Of a DNA stretch of 64,000 bases, positions 35,436 through 47,073 are shown one piece after another. Positions within the stretch are counted from its first letter, which is position 1, and each line of letters starts with the position of its first letter. This DNA comes from Mycobacterium yunnanensis (GTDB taxonomy: Bacteria > Actinomycetota > Actinomycetes > Mycobacteriales > Mycobacteriaceae). Both the position numbers and the translations under genes were made by a program. The stretch lies in contig NZ_JACKVK010000008.1 in NCBI RefSeq assembly GCF_025823185.1, positions 980,312-1,044,311 of the forward strand. Reading direction: 5' to 3'. The notes beneath the pieces were generated by a model that saw nothing but the letters and a program-made list of their open reading frames with translations, did no database searches and was not told the DNA's origin.

Positions 35436-35637
35436 CGAGACCAACTGTATCGGTATCGCCGTCTCCCGCGGGGGTGGTCCGGGCCGCTCCGCGCGCCGCC
35501 GTTGCGCGGCAAATGATCACCCGCGGCCCGCCGCGGCGGGTCATCGGTTGCGCGCCAAGGTCTCGGACGGGTGACGATTGGGCGGAGGATCGTCCCATCC
35601 TCTGGGACATGTCCACGTCCCGTGGTGTCGTAGAAGC

Positions 35638-36138
35638 ATGTCGGCGATCGGTGATGTCCCTGGACGGATGGCCGCGCCGCGGTGCGCGAGCGTTGCCGCA
35701 CGCGGTCTCGTGGCGGTCATCGCAGTGGCTGCAGCTACGGGGCTGACGTTGCCGAGCGCCGTCGCCGCGCCACCGGCGGTGCCTGCGGACAGTCAGGCGC
35801 AACCTGATGCCTCGGTCCGTTGCGGGCCGGACCGGACCGCCGTCGTCGTGGGCCGTACCGCTCTGTCCTCCGTGGCGATCTGTACCGACGGCCGCGGGAC
35901 CTACGAGTATCGGGGCATGCGGCTCAGTGACCGGGCCGTCCTCGTCCTGCCTGCCAGGCCGATGTCCAACGGGTGCTTCGGCGCGCAGTCCGAGGACGTC
36001 GACTACACCGTCTCGGCGCGCAAACTGCTTCTGACGGCCGGAGTTCGGGTGCTTCGCGACGAGCCGATGACCGACTTCGTCGACTACAGCGTTCCGGCGC
36101 CGGTGGTTCGGCAGGCGGGCGACCGCAGCGCGGGCTGA
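35638..36138 (+). CDS. Secreted protein with conserved C-x19-C domain, paralogue 1
   Basis: 166 aa. The N-terminal signal region has a hydrophobic core (GLVAVIAVAAATGLTL) and AVAA cleavage site. The mature domain contains RCGPDRTAVVVGRT, AICTDGRGTYEYRGMRL, VLVLPARP, then VDYTVSARKLLLTAGVRVLRDEPMTDF. It shares this whole pattern, including two cysteines 20 residues apart, with the next gene, and has a third Cys (NGCFG). I know similar uncharacterised mycobacterial proteins but no function. Start is uncertain: ATG 35668 is the alternative. Confidence 0.6.
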   Translation: MSAIGDVPGRMAAPRCASVAARGLVAVIAVAAATGLTLPSAVAAPPAVPADSQAQPDASVRCGPDRTAVVVGRTALSSVAICTDGRGTYEYRGMRLSDRAVLVLPARPMSNGCFGAQSEDVDYTVSARKLLLTAGVRVLRDEPMTDFVDYSVPAPVVRQAGDRSAG

Positions 36139-36190
36139 TCTGGCGACGCGCTCTCGTCGTGCGGCCCCGACGACTCACATCGGTGCGACG

Positions 36191-36802
36191 ATGGGACGGG
36201 TGAGGCGAACGCAACGGCAGGACGAGCTCGTGACCCGGCAGCAAAGAGCTCGGCGACGGCTGGCAGGGGCGGCGCTGGGCGTCGCGCTCGGCGCGGTCGC
36301 ACTCGGGGTGGTCGGCACCACGGCGATCAGCGGCGCAGCGCCGCCGCCGACGGACCCCCGAGGCTTCGTCGACTCGACCGCGCGATGCGCGGCGCCGAGC
36401 ACCGCGGTCGCCTACGGCTACACCTCGACCTCACGGGTGGCGATCTGCAAGGACGAGTCCTCCGGACAGCTCCAGTACCGGGGCGTGCGGGTCACCGACG
36501 GAGCGCGCCTCATCCTCGAGGCGACCTCGACCGACCGCGGGTACGTCGCCGAGAACGACGGCATCACCTACACGGTGACGTCGAACGCGCTCGTCATCAG
36601 CAGCGGCGGCAGGCAGATTCGCAGCGAGTCGATGGTCGACTTCCACGGCTCGGCGCCGAGCTCGTCGTCGGGGTCCTCCTCGAGCGCGACGTCGTCCTCG
36701 ACTCCGACGACCACGCCGGCCCAGTCGAGTGCGATCCCCGAGACCACCACGCCGTCGACCCCGCTGCCACCACCGTTGCCTGCAGAGGTGGGAGCCCGCT
36801 AG
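36191..36802 (+). CDS. Secreted or anchored protein with conserved C-x19-C domain, paralogue 2
   Basis: 203 aa. A basic start (RRTQRQDELVTRQQRARRRL) leads into a membrane or signal segment (GAALGVALGAVALGVVG). The C-x19-C domain follows (RCAAPSTAVAYGY, AICKDESSGQLQYRGVRV, ITYTVTSNALVISSGGRQIRSESMVDF), then a Ser/Thr/Pro-rich tail of about 50 residues typical of exported wall proteins. Tandem with its paralogue 52 nt upstream. Function unknown. Confidence 0.65.
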   Translation: MGRVRRTQRQDELVTRQQRARRRLAGAALGVALGAVALGVVGTTAISGAAPPPTDPRGFVDSTARCAAPSTAVAYGYTSTSRVAICKDESSGQLQYRGVRVTDGARLILEATSTDRGYVAENDGITYTVTSNALVISSGGRQIRSESMVDFHGSAPSSSSGSSSSATSSSTPTTTPAQSSAIPETTTPSTPLPPPLPAEVGAR

Positions 36803-38007
36803 ACCGCCGAGGTCGGCGCACCCGTCACGACGCAGTGGGTCTGGCTGTAGATGGTCGCCATGCACTTGTTGCAATGGGTGCACATTGATCGCACGGAGTG
36901 CGCTGCGCCATCTGCCTTGATGCGGTTCACCAGGTCGGGTTCGGCGAGGACCGCGCGGCCCATCGCCACGAAGTCGAAGCCGGCCGCCATGGCCTCGTCC
37001 ATGGTCTCGCGGTTGGTGATCCCGCCGAGCAGGATCAGCGGCATCGTCAGCTCCGCGCGGAATTGCTTGGCCTGGTCCATCAGATAGGCGTCGCGATACG
37101 GGTACTCGCGGAGGAATTTCTTGCCCGACATGCGAATGCCCCACCGCAGCGGCGGTTTGAACGCGTTCGCGAACTCCTTGATGGGTGCGTCGCCGCGAAA
37201 CAGGTACAGCGGGTTGAGCAGCGAGCTACCCGCGGTCAGTTCGAGGGCGTCGAGCCCACCGTCCTGCTCCAGCCACGTCGCGGTCTGCAGGGACTCCTCC
37301 AGCGAGATGCCACCCCGCACACCGTCGGACATGTTGAGCTTGGCCGTCACCGCGATCTGGTCGCCGACCGCCTGCCGGACGGCGCGGACGAGGCCGCGGG
37401 CCACCTTGGCGCGGTTGGCGAGCGACCCGCCGAACTCGTCGGTGCGACGGTTGATCAGCGGACTGAGGAAGGAGCTGGCCAGGTAGTTGTGGCCGAGGTG
37501 GACCTCGACGGCGTCGAACCCGGATTCCACGGCCAGCCGCGCGGCGTTGGCGTGCGCCGCGGTGATGCCGTCGATGTCGCCGGCGGTGGCCTTCCTGGCG
37601 AAGCGCATCGACAGGGGGTTGAAGAAGCGCACCGGAGCGTAGGCAGGGGCGCCGTTGGTCCGGGCGTTGGCGACGGGTCCCGCGTGGCCGATCTGGGCGC
37701 TGATCGCCGCACCCTCGGCGTGGATCGCGTCGGTGAGGCGGCGCAGCCCCGCCACGGCTTCGGGCCGCATCCACAGCTGCCAGCCGTCGGTCCGGCCGCC
37801 GGGTGTCACCGCGCAGTACGCGACGGTCGTCATGCCGATGCCGCCCGCGGCGGGCAGCCGGTGGTAGCGGATGAGGTCGTCGGTGACCAGTGCATCGGGG
37901 GTCGACGCCTCGAAGGTGGCGGCCTTGATGATCCGGTTGCGCAAGGTCACCGGTCCGAGCTTGGCCTCACCAAACACGTCGGTGAACACATTTGCCGGAG
38001 TGTCCAT
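36799..38007 (-). CDS. NADH:flavin oxidoreductase, Old Yellow Enzyme family (Rv3359-like)
   Basis: 402 aa TIM-barrel FMN enzyme: LGPVTLRNRIIKAATFE at the N-terminus, AISAQIGHAGPVAN, VEVHLGHNYLASSFLSP with the catalytic His-Asn pair, and a C-terminal barrel end with MGRAVLAEPDLV. Four C-terminal cysteines (MCTHCNKCMA and a later HC) recall the iron-sulphur site of the dienoyl-CoA reductase-like branch. It reduces activated alkenes; substrate unknown. ATG 38007 is preferred because the family fold starts there. Confidence 0.85.
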   Translation of the reverse strand: MDTPANVFTDVFGEAKLGPVTLRNRIIKAATFEASTPDALVTDDLIRYHRLPAAGGIGMTTVAYCAVTPGGRTDGWQLWMRPEAVAGLRRLTDAIHAEGAAISAQIGHAGPVANARTNGAPAYAPVRFFNPLSMRFARKATAGDIDGITAAHANAARLAVESGFDAVEVHLGHNYLASSFLSPLINRRTDEFGGSLANRAKVARGLVRAVRQAVGDQIAVTAKLNMSDGVRGGISLEESLQTATWLEQDGGLDALELTAGSSLLNPLYLFRGDAPIKEFANAFKPPLRWGIRMSGKKFLREYPYRDAYLMDQAKQFRAELTMPLILLGGITNRETMDEAMAAGFDFVAMGRAVLAEPDLVNRIKADGAAHSVRSMCTHCNKCMATIYSQTHCVVTGAPTSAV

Positions 38008-38068
38008 TTTCGAAGCTGACCACGCGGCGCGGCGAGATGTCAATCAGCGGTGATGACAGAATGACCGG

Positions 38069-38944
38069 GTGGCTGCGATGACGTTGGACGGCAAGGCGAC
38101 CCGCGACGAGATCTTCGTCGACCTCAAGCAGCGGGTGGCGGCCTTGACCGCCGCGGGCCGCACGCCGGGGCTGGGCACGGTCCTCGTCGGCGACGATCCC
38201 GGGTCTCAGGCCTACGTACGCGGCAAGCACGCCGACTGCGCCAAGGTCGGCATCAATTCGATCCGACGGGATCTGCCCGGCGACGTCAGTCAGGCCACCC
38301 TCGACGCCACCATCGACGAACTGAACGCCAACCCGGACTGCACCGGCTACATCGTGCAGTTGCCGCTGCCCCGGCATCTGGACGAGAACGCAGCCCTGGA
38401 GCGCATCGACCCGGCCAAGGACGCCGACGGCCTGCATCCGACGAACCTGGGCCGGCTGGTGCTCAACGAGACGGCGCCCCTGCCGTGCACCCCGCGTGGC
38501 ATCGTGCACCTGTTGCGCCGCTTCGAGGTGCCGATCGCGGGAGCGCACGTGGTGGTCATCGGGCGCGGAGTGACGGTGGGCCGGCCGATGGGCCTGCTGC
38601 TGACGCGCCGGTCCGAGAACGCCACGGTCACGTTGTGCCACACGGGAACCCGTGATCTTCCCGCGCTGACGCGGCAGGCCGACGTCATCATCGCCGCGGT
38701 GGGCGTGCCGCACATGGTGACCGCCGACATGGTCAAGCCAGGTGCCGCGGTCGTCGACGTCGGGGTCAGCCGTGACGCCGCGGGTGCCCTCGTCGGCGAC
38801 GTTCACCCGGGTGTCTGGGACGTGGCGGGGCACGTGTCGCCCAATCCTGGGGGCGTCGGGCCGCTGACGCGGGCCTTCCTGCTGAGCAACGTCGTCGAGC
38901 TCGACGAGATGGCGGTGGGCGCTCGCGCGAAGAGCGGAAGCTGA
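38069..38944 (+). CDS. folD: Bifunctional methylene-tetrahydrofolate dehydrogenase/cyclohydrolase FolD
   Basis: 291 aa: [28 protein letters not shown] with catalytic Tyr and Lys, then [33 protein letters not shown], and the NADP site [18 protein letters not shown]. It interconverts methylene-, methenyl- and 10-formyl-tetrahydrofolate. GTG 38069 lines up with Met1 of M. tuberculosis FolD (Rv3356c). Followed 4 nt later by DUF3017. Confidence 0.95.
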   Translation: MAAMTLDGKATRDEIFVDLKQRVAALTAAGRTPGLGTVLVGDDPGSQAYVRGKHADCAKVGINSIRRDLPGDVSQATLDATIDELNANPDCTGYIVQLPLPRHLDENAALERIDPAKDADGLHPTNLGRLVLNETAPLPCTPRGIVHLLRRFEVPIAGAHVVVIGRGVTVGRPMGLLLTRRSENATVTLCHTGTRDLPALTRQADVIIAAVGVPHMVTADMVKPGAAVVDVGVSRDAAGALVGDVHPGVWDVAGHVSPNPGGVGPLTRAFLLSNVVELDEMAVGARAKSGS

Positions 38945-38948
38945 CGAC

Positions 38949-39248
38949 GTGACCGCAACCTCACGGAGCCTCGTGCATCGGGTCGTGTCGGCGCAGTGGC
39001 CGATCCTGACGGTCGCCGCGTTCCTGCTGGCCGCCTTTGGTCTGGTGGTGGCGGGTTACTGGCGCCGCGGGGCGCTGGTGTTGGCGATCGGCGTCGGCAT
39101 CGCGGCGGCCATGCGGTTGGCGTTGACCGACGACCGGGCGGGGCTGCTGGTGGTGCGCTCACGCACGGTCGACATCGCGACCACGGCGTCCGTCAGCGCG
39201 GCGCTGGCCTACATCGCACTGACCATCGATCCGCTGGGCACCAGCTAG
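38949..39248 (+). CDS. DUF3017 small membrane protein (Rv3355c-like)
   Basis: 99 aa with three predicted membrane segments (WPILTVAAFLLAAFGLVVAG, GALVLAIGVGIAAAMRLAL, TTASVSAALAYIALTI). DUF3017 follows folD in many actinobacteria; its role is unknown. GTG start. The stop overlaps the end of the convergent HAL-like gene by 4 nt. Confidence 0.85.
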   Translation: MTATSRSLVHRVVSAQWPILTVAAFLLAAFGLVVAGYWRRGALVLAIGVGIAAAMRLALTDDRAGLLVVRSRTVDIATTASVSAALAYIALTIDPLGTS

Positions 39249-40681
39249 ATCAGCTGCCCGAGGCGATCGAGAAGTGGCTCCGCCGTGGCGATGTCGCCCC
39301 GGAGGTCGCGATCCTCGTCATCGCGGGGAAGCGCCGACGCCAGGTCGAGAGCCTCGCCGAGTACCCCGGTCAATTCGGTGACGATGCCGCGCTGGCGTAG
39401 CAGCCGGACGGCCCCGACGAGCTCACAGCACAGCAGAACCCGGTAGGCCGCGGCTGATCGCTCGAGCTGGTGAATGCCCTGCGAGGCAAAGGTGGCGTCC
39501 TCCTCCGCGCCGCGGGAGAGCACCAGGGTCCCGACCGACGCCGGCTGCGCGGCGTTGCGGATCTCCGCGATGGCCCCCGCCGCGACGTACTCGACCATCA
39601 TCAGGCCCGACGAGCCGTGCGCATCGGCGGCGAGGAAGGGGTTGCCGCCGTTGGTGTCCGGGTCGTTGAGCATCCTGATTCGAGAGTGCGTGATGGGTGC
39701 GGTCAAGGCCAGCGCCAAGGTGGCGCCGTCGAGTTCCAGTGACAGGGACGCCTGGTAGAACGCGCCGTGGTGGACGACCTGGTCACCGTCGGCGTCGAAG
39801 AGCGGATTCTCCTGCGCCGCGTTCAGGGTTCGCTCCAGTTGTCTGACGAGCGACCACAGCGACGCGACGACGCTGCCGTGGGCCACCGGGTACACCCGCA
39901 GGCCGTAGGGGTCCTGGATGCGGGCCGGGGGACGTTCGGGATCGGCGCGGTCGGCGTAGAGGGCGCGCAGTCTCCTGGCGACGGTCTCCACTTGCGTGGC
40001 TGCCGCCGCACGTGCGGCGGCGGGAGAGAACGCCGACGGATTACCGTCCAGTGCAACGAAACTCAACATGTAGATGACGCTGGACGCGCGCTCGAGGCGC
40101 AACAACTCCTCGACCGCCAGGCAGCTTCGCCCCACCGTCAGCGCGCTGCTGCTCATGAAGGGCAGCGCGCTGTCGGCACCCCAGGGTGCCATCGGCGTCA
40201 GAGCCGCCGACGCCGGACGTTCACCGATCAGGGTCAGCGCCGTCCCCGCCAGCGCGGCCAGGTCCCCGGTGCCGATCGAGGCGTACTGCAGCACCTGCGG
40301 GAGGGCGTCGTCGTTGATCATGCGTTGGAGGCCGAGCAGGATCGCGGGATCCAGACCCGCACCGGGAACGCACAATTGGATCAGGCGCACCGCGAGCATC
40401 GAACGGACGGTCCTGGGGGGCAACGGATCACCGGCGTCGACGGCGTGACTGCGCAGCAGGCGCATCCCGTAGTCCACGTCGTCGGGTGGGATGCTGGCAC
40501 TACGGTTGGCGCCGACGCCGGTGGTGCGGCCGTAGGTGGCGTATCGCGTGCTGAGGTCGGCGGCCTGCTGGTGGAGCCGGGCGACCGCGTCGACGACCGT
40601 GGCGGGGAGCTCGACCTCGTCGCGACGGTCGGCCAAGGCCACGACGTCGTCGATCGTCATCGACCCACCCAGCTCGATCAT
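39245..40681 (-). CDS. Aromatic amino-acid/histidine ammonia-lyase family protein with non-canonical MIO site
   Basis: 478 aa of the HAL/PAL fold. Recognised: Tyr50 with TTGVG (the TGFG-like loop), RSHAVDAGDPL with the conserved His, QDPYGLRVYPV with Tyr and Arg, ENPLF, and AEEDATF at the catalytic Glu. The tripeptide that normally cyclises to the MIO cofactor, Ala-Ser-Gly before Asp-Leu, is Gly137-Thr138-Gly139 (ASIGTGDLAALA), and the INGT Asn site reads FMSSS. It heads one side of the histidine-utilisation locus, so it is the obvious candidate for histidine to urocanate, but chemistry is uncertain. ATG 40681 has AGGAG upstream. Divergent from the IclR gene. Confidence 0.75.
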   Translation of the reverse strand: MIELGGSMTIDDVVALADRRDEVELPATVVDAVARLHQQAADLSTRYATYGRTTGVGANRSASIPPDDVDYGMRLLRSHAVDAGDPLPPRTVRSMLAVRLIQLCVPGAGLDPAILLGLQRMINDDALPQVLQYASIGTGDLAALAGTALTLIGERPASAALTPMAPWGADSALPFMSSSALTVGRSCLAVEELLRLERASSVIYMLSFVALDGNPSAFSPAAARAAAATQVETVARRLRALYADRADPERPPARIQDPYGLRVYPVAHGSVVASLWSLVRQLERTLNAAQENPLFDADGDQVVHHGAFYQASLSLELDGATLALALTAPITHSRIRMLNDPDTNGGNPFLAADAHGSSGLMMVEYVAAGAIAEIRNAAQPASVGTLVLSRGAEEDATFASQGIHQLERSAAAYRVLLCCELVGAVRLLRQRGIVTELTGVLGEALDLASALPRDDEDRDLRGDIATAEPLLDRLGQLI

Positions 40682-40743
40682 CGGGGATCTCCTCGTTTTC
40701 CGTCACGGATGCGCGACGGGCCCTATCATCGCCGACGGGCATA

Positions 40744-40783
40744 GTTTCCACCAGACGAAATTGAGATTTTACCTAGTGGCAAC
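40744..40783. promoter_or_regulatory. Imperfect inverted repeat, candidate IclR operator
   Basis: GTTTCCACCAG (40744-40754) and CTAGTGGCAAC (40773-40783) pair at 9 of 11 positions across an 18-nt AT-rich spacer, in the middle of the HAL-like/IclR divergent gap. The AT-rich spacer probably holds the promoter of one or both genes. Confidence 0.45.
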
Positions 40784-40841
40784 GTAGAGGCGGCCGGACG
40801 AAACAGCCCCGCCCTACCCTTCGTGCCGAGAGGAGGTCACC

Positions 40842-41492
40842 GTGGCAGATCAGGCAACCCGAACGGTGGAGCGAGCGCTGGCCCTCTTGGCCAGCGTCTG
40901 CGACCGGGGCGGGGCGAATTTGGCGGACACGGCCCGCGATTGCGACCTGGCCCCCAGCACGGCGCTTCGTCTTTTGCGCACGTTGGAAACCACCGGGTTC
41001 CTCCGCAGGGACCAGACCGGCACGTACCGGCCCGGCAGTCGGATCATCCAACTCGGTGCGCAGGCGCTCAGTGACGAGTCCTTGATCGACCTCGCCGGAC
41101 CAGCGATGAACGAACTCGCCACCGAGACGGGGGAGTCGGTGTACCTCAGCGTCGAGGGGCATGCCGCCACGGCGGTGTACATCAGCATCGTCGAGGGCAC
41201 GCATTCGGTGCGTCATGCCAGCTGGGTCGGCCGCACGGTGCCGCTGGACGTCTCCGCGGCCGGACAGGCCCTGCGGGGCAAGGTGTCCTCCGATGGCTAC
41301 GCCGTCGTCGAGCGTGGCGTCGAGACCGACGTCACCGCGATTGCCTGCCCGGTGTTCTCGCAGACCCGCATCGTCGCCGCGCTGAGTTTGGTCATTCCGA
41401 GTTACCGGCTCAACGCCCACCAGACCACGGAGTACGGCGACCGTCTGACCACCGCCGCGGCGGACGTGTCCGCCCGGCTCAGCAGCTCCTGA
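40842..41492 (+). CDS. IclR-family transcriptional regulator of the hut region
   Basis: 216 aa. The winged helix spans about 6-60 (TVERALALLASVCDRGGANLADTARDCDLAPSTALRLL). The C-terminal IclR effector domain contains DLAGPAMNELATETGESVYLS, WVGRTVPLDVSAAGQALRG and IACPVFSQTRIVAALSLVIP. It probably senses histidine, urocanate or a close relative. GTG start with AGGAGG 5 nt upstream. It lies just before hutU and divergent from the HAL-like gene, so it likely governs both directions. Confidence 0.88.
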   Translation: MADQATRTVERALALLASVCDRGGANLADTARDCDLAPSTALRLLRTLETTGFLRRDQTGTYRPGSRIIQLGAQALSDESLIDLAGPAMNELATETGESVYLSVEGHAATAVYISIVEGTHSVRHASWVGRTVPLDVSAAGQALRGKVSSDGYAVVERGVETDVTAIACPVFSQTRIVAALSLVIPSYRLNAHQTTEYGDRLTTAAADVSARLSSS

Positions 41493-41519
41493 CAACCACG
41501 ACGAAGGACTTCACCCATC

Positions 41520-43183
<1,664 letters not shown>

Positions 43184-43187
<4 letters not shown>

Positions 43188-44407
43188 ACTCGTTCGATTC
43201 GCTGTGGTCGTCGATCCTCGACGTCGGCCGCCACGATGGCACCGGGGGGTATCGCCGGTTCGCCTGGTCGGATCCCGATCTGACGCTGCGGGAGTGGTTC
43301 CGCGGCTGCGCCGATACGCGGGGGATGTCGGTCGAGGAGGACCGCAACGGCAACCTGTGGGCGTGGTGGCTGCCGCCGGGATGGACCGGTGAGCCGACGG
43401 GCGCCTTCGTCACCGGATCACACCTGGACTCGGTGCCCGACGGCGGCGCGTTCGACGGGCCGCTCGGCGTCGTCTCGGCATTCGCGGCGGTCGACATCGT
43501 CCGTAGCCGCGGCGTGGTGCCGACCATTCCCGTTGCGATAGCGGCCTTCTCCGACGAGGAGGGCGCCCGCTTCGGGGTGGCGTGCGTGGGATCGCAACTC
43601 GTCACGGGTGCTCTGAGCGCCGATCGCGCCAGGGGACTGCGTGACAACGACGGCGTCACACTCGCCGAGGCGCTAACACGGGCGGGCCGCAATCCCGAAC
43701 ACCTCGGCGCCGACGACGCGCTGCTCGAACGCATCGGCGTCTACGTCGAACTCCACGTCGAGCAGGGCCGGGCGCTCGACCTCGTCGACCGCCCGATCGC
43801 CGTGGCGTCGGCCATCTGGCCGCATGGGCGGTGGGAGTTCACCTTCGACGGTGCGGCCAACCATGCGGGTACTACCCGGCTCGCCGACCGGCGCGACCCG
43901 ATGCTGGCGTTCGCGTCGTCGGTGCACGCCGCCCGCTCGGCGGCGGCCCGGCACGAGGCTGTCGCCACCTTCGGCAAGGTTCTGGTGTCGCCCAACGGGG
44001 CCAATGCAATTCCGTCGCGCATCCGGGCCTGGCTGGACGCCCGGGCTGCCGACGAGGCGACGCTGACGGCGTTGGTGGAGCAGATCAGTGCCGAGGCCGG
44101 GGGATTCGCGTCCTCCGACCACGTCGAATTGCGCGTGGTCGCCGAATCCGTCACGCCCATCGTTGAATTCCCGGACGGCCCGCGGGCCCGGCTGCAACGT
44201 GCGCTGGCGCGCTTGGGCGACGTGCCGGTGCTGCCCACGCAGGCCGGTCACGACGCGGGGATCCTCTCGGCGAAGGTGCCGACGGCAATGCTGTTCGTGC
44301 GCAACCCGACCGGGGTGTCGCACTCCCCGGAGGAGTACGCAGAGACCGCGGACTGCCACGTCGGCGCCGAGGCGCTCGCCGACGTGATGACGGAGTGGGT
44401 TGGGTGA
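43184..44407 (+). CDS. M20 amidohydrolase (allantoate/N-carbamoyl-amino-acid type), probable N-formylglutamate-step enzyme
   Basis: 407 aa with the hydantoinase/carbamoylase signature: [20 protein letters not shown] (first metal residues), [36 protein letters not shown] and QAGHDAGIL. The family hydrolyses N-carbamoyl or allantoate amides using two metals. Placed between hutU and hutF in an operon without hutG, it may remove the N-formyl group left after HutF, as suggested for the similar Streptomyces order. That role is inference. GTGA overlaps on both ends. Confidence 0.82.
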
Positions 44408-45756
44408 CCACCTGGTGGTGTGAACACGCCTGGCTGGGGGGTGACACGGTCGCCGAGCGGGTGGCCATCTCGGTGGCCGACGGCACGATTACCTCGATCG
44501 AGGTCGACGTCGCCGCCCCTCCGTCGTCCCGGCGGCTTGAGGGGGTCGTCGTTCCCGGTCTGGCCAACGCCCACTCGCACGCGTTCCATCGCGCGTTGCG
44601 CTCTCGCACGCAGCGCGACCGCGGATCCTTTTGGACGTGGCGAGACCTGATGTACCGCGCAGCGGGTCGCCTCGACCCCGATGGCTACCGGCGGCTGTCC
44701 GCCGCGGTGTACGCCGAGATGGCGTTGGCCGGCATCACGTCGGTCGGCGAATTCCACTACCTCCACCACGACGTCGGCGGACGTTCATACGCCGATCCCA
44801 ACGAGATGGGCCTGGCCCTGATTGCCGGGGCCGCGGACGCCGGAATCCGACTGACCCTGCTGGACACGTGCTATCTCAGTGCCGGCGTCGACGGCGCACC
44901 GTTGGCCCCAGGGCCCCAGCAGCGCTTCGGGGACGGTAGCGGCGACCGCTGGGCCGAGAGGGTGGAGGGCCTCCACCGTCGGGTGTCCGGCGACCGTGTC
45001 GTCGTCGGCGCCGCACTGCATTCGGTACGTGGGGTGCCGCTCGAGCACATGCCCGCCGTCGTCGAATGGGCCGCACGCCACGACGCCCCCTTGCACGTGC
45101 ACTCCTCGGAGCAGACCGCGGAGGTGGACCAGTGCCTTGCCGTGCACGGCGCCACCCCGACGGCGCTGTTGCGCGACGCGGGCGTGCTCGGCCCCAGGAC
45201 CACCGCGGTGCACGCCACGCACCTGACCGACGAGGATCTCGCCGACCTCGACCGCACGGCGACGGGGGTGTGCTTTTGCCCGACGACTGAGCGCGACCTC
45301 GGCGACGGCATTGGACCGGCGGCCCAATTATTGGGCGGCCGTGGGCTGTTCAGCCTAGGCTCCGACTCCCACGCGGTGGTCGACGTCTTCGAAGAGGCCC
45401 GCGCCACCGAACTCGACGAGCGCCTGGCCCGCCGTGAGCGGGGCATCATCGCCGCCGAACGCCTGCTGTCCGCAGCCACGTACGACGGTCAGCAAGCCCT
45501 CGGCTGGGTCGACGCCGGCGCTCTTCGCGTCGGTGCGCGCGCCGACCTGGTGGCGGTGGACCTGAACTCGGTGCGCACCGCCGGCGGCGGCGCGACCGTC
45601 GAGAACGTGGTGTTTGCGGCCACCGCCGCGGACGTCACCGACGTGGTCGTCGACGGTCGCGTCGTGGTGGCCGACCGGCGGCATCTTGCCGTCGGAGACG
45701 TCGGTGGCGCACTGGCCGAATCGATTTCGGCCCTGATGGAGGATGCCAACGCATGA
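44404..45756 (+). CDS. hutF: Formimidoylglutamate deiminase
   Basis: 450 aa amidohydrolase-superfamily enzyme: [19 protein letters not shown] with the HxH metal site and family RSRT loop, [37 protein letters not shown] and [16 protein letters not shown] with the metal Asp. It converts N-formimino-glutamate to N-formylglutamate plus ammonia. GTG 44404 overlaps the previous stop (GTGA); the frame 9 nt further upstream lacks support. ATGA overlap into hutI. Confidence 0.9.
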   Translation: MTTWWCEHAWLGGDTVAERVAISVADGTITSIEVDVAAPPSSRRLEGVVVPGLANAHSHAFHRALRSRTQRDRGSFWTWRDLMYRAAGRLDPDGYRRLSAAVYAEMALAGITSVGEFHYLHHDVGGRSYADPNEMGLALIAGAADAGIRLTLLDTCYLSAGVDGAPLAPGPQQRFGDGSGDRWAERVEGLHRRVSGDRVVVGAALHSVRGVPLEHMPAVVEWAARHDAPLHVHSSEQTAEVDQCLAVHGATPTALLRDAGVLGPRTTAVHATHLTDEDLADLDRTATGVCFCPTTERDLGDGIGPAAQLLGGRGLFSLGSDSHAVVDVFEEARATELDERLARRERGIIAAERLLSAATYDGQQALGWVDAGALRVGARADLVAVDLNSVRTAGGGATVENVVFAATAADVTDVVVDGRVVVADRRHLAVGDVGGALAESISALMEDANA

Positions 45757-46997
45757 CCACGCTGTACGCCGGGATGGGCGAACTGGTCACGAACGACCCG
45801 GGTCAGGGGGACGGGAGTCCGCTGGGGGTCGTCGCCGACGGGGCGGTGGTCGTCGAGGGCGACCGCGTCGCGTGGGTCGGGCTACGAGAGCACGCCCCGG
45901 ACGCCGACGACCGCGTGGACCTCGGCGGAGCAAGTGTCATCCCCGGATTCGTGGACAGCCATGCGCATCTGGTCTTCGCCGGGGAGCGGTCCGCGGAGTT
46001 CGCGGCGCGGATGAGCGGGCAGCCGTACGCGGCCGGCGGCATCGCGACCACGGTGGCGGCGACTCGGGCGGCCGACGACGAGACCCTCGACCACGGCCTC
46101 GAGCGGCTCGCCGCCGAACTGTGTCGCGGCGGCGTGACGACGTTCGAGACGAAGAGCGGCTACGGCCTCACCGTGGCCGACGAAGCCAGGGCGTTGCGGC
46201 TGGCGCGCGCGTTTACCGAGGAGACGACCTTCCTCGGCGCGCACGTCGTACCCCGGGAGTATCGCGACGACCGCGACGGGTACGTCGACCTGGTGGTCGG
46301 CCCGATGCTGGAGGCGTGCGCGCCACTGGCGCGCTGGGTGGACGTCTTCTGCGATCGGGGCGCCTTCGACGTCGACGAGGCCCGGACGATCCTGCAGGCG
46401 GGAATGGCGGCCGGTCTAGTGCCGCGGCTGCACGCGGGTCAACTCGAAGAGGGTGCGGGCATCCAGTTGGCCGTCGAGTTGGGGGCGGCCTCGGTCGACC
46501 ACTGCACCCACGCGTCCGACGAGGACGTCGAGGCACTCGCCTCGGCCGCCGCGACGACGGTGGCGACGTTGCTTCCAGGGGCCGAGTTCTCGACGCGCGC
46601 AACGTGGCCCGACGCCCGGCGGTTTCTCGACGCAGGTGCCACGGTCGCGTTGGCCACCGACTGCAACCCGGGGTCGTCGTTCACCTCTAGCATGTCGTTC
46701 TGCATCGCCGTTGCCGTGCGCGACATGTACTTCACCCCGGCGCAGGCGCTGTGGTCGGCGACCGCGGGCGGGGCGGCGGCGCTGCGCCGCGACGACGTCG
46801 GGACGCTCGCGGTCGGCAGGCGGGCAGACTTCGTGGTGCTCGACGCCCCGTCCTATGTCCACCTGGCCTATCGGCCCGGCGTGCCACTGGTGCGCGACGT
46901 CGTGGCAGCCGGAACGCCCATCTCACGAAAGCCGCGCGTCGTCGCGCGTCGAACCGATACCTTCCCAAGTGGCAAATTCCCCGAGGAGCCCCGATGA
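45753..46997 (+). CDS. hutI: Imidazolonepropionase
   Basis: 414 aa: [33 protein letters not shown] with the substrate-binding segment, [33 protein letters not shown] and [15 protein letters not shown]. It hydrolyses imidazolone-5-propionate to N-formimino-glutamate. Last enzyme gene of the hut operon, with ATGA overlap to hutF. A small 7-bp hairpin (47019-47025 with 47033-47039) lies in the 76 nt before the transporter genes and might weaken readthrough. Confidence 0.95.
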   Translation: MTTLYAGMGELVTNDPGQGDGSPLGVVADGAVVVEGDRVAWVGLREHAPDADDRVDLGGASVIPGFVDSHAHLVFAGERSAEFAARMSGQPYAAGGIATTVAATRAADDETLDHGLERLAAELCRGGVTTFETKSGYGLTVADEARALRLARAFTEETTFLGAHVVPREYRDDRDGYVDLVVGPMLEACAPLARWVDVFCDRGAFDVDEARTILQAGMAAGLVPRLHAGQLEEGAGIQLAVELGAASVDHCTHASDEDVEALASAAATTVATLLPGAEFSTRATWPDARRFLDAGATVALATDCNPGSSFTSSMSFCIAVAVRDMYFTPAQALWSATAGGAAALRRDDVGTLAVGRRADFVVLDAPSYVHLAYRPGVPLVRDVVAAGTPISRKPRVVARRTDTFPSGKFPEEPR

Positions 46998-47073
46998 TTC
47001 GCTGTACCGCCCGTCCTCCGACGGCGGGCCTCGCCGTCGCCCGACGGCAGCACGCCGAAAGGGGAGAACGGCC

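Noticed and set aside
46453..47073. N-terminal extension of the OpuC-like ATPase into hutI
   Set aside because: The frame overlaps hutI in a different phase; the ATPase fold and a good ribosome site begin at 47074.
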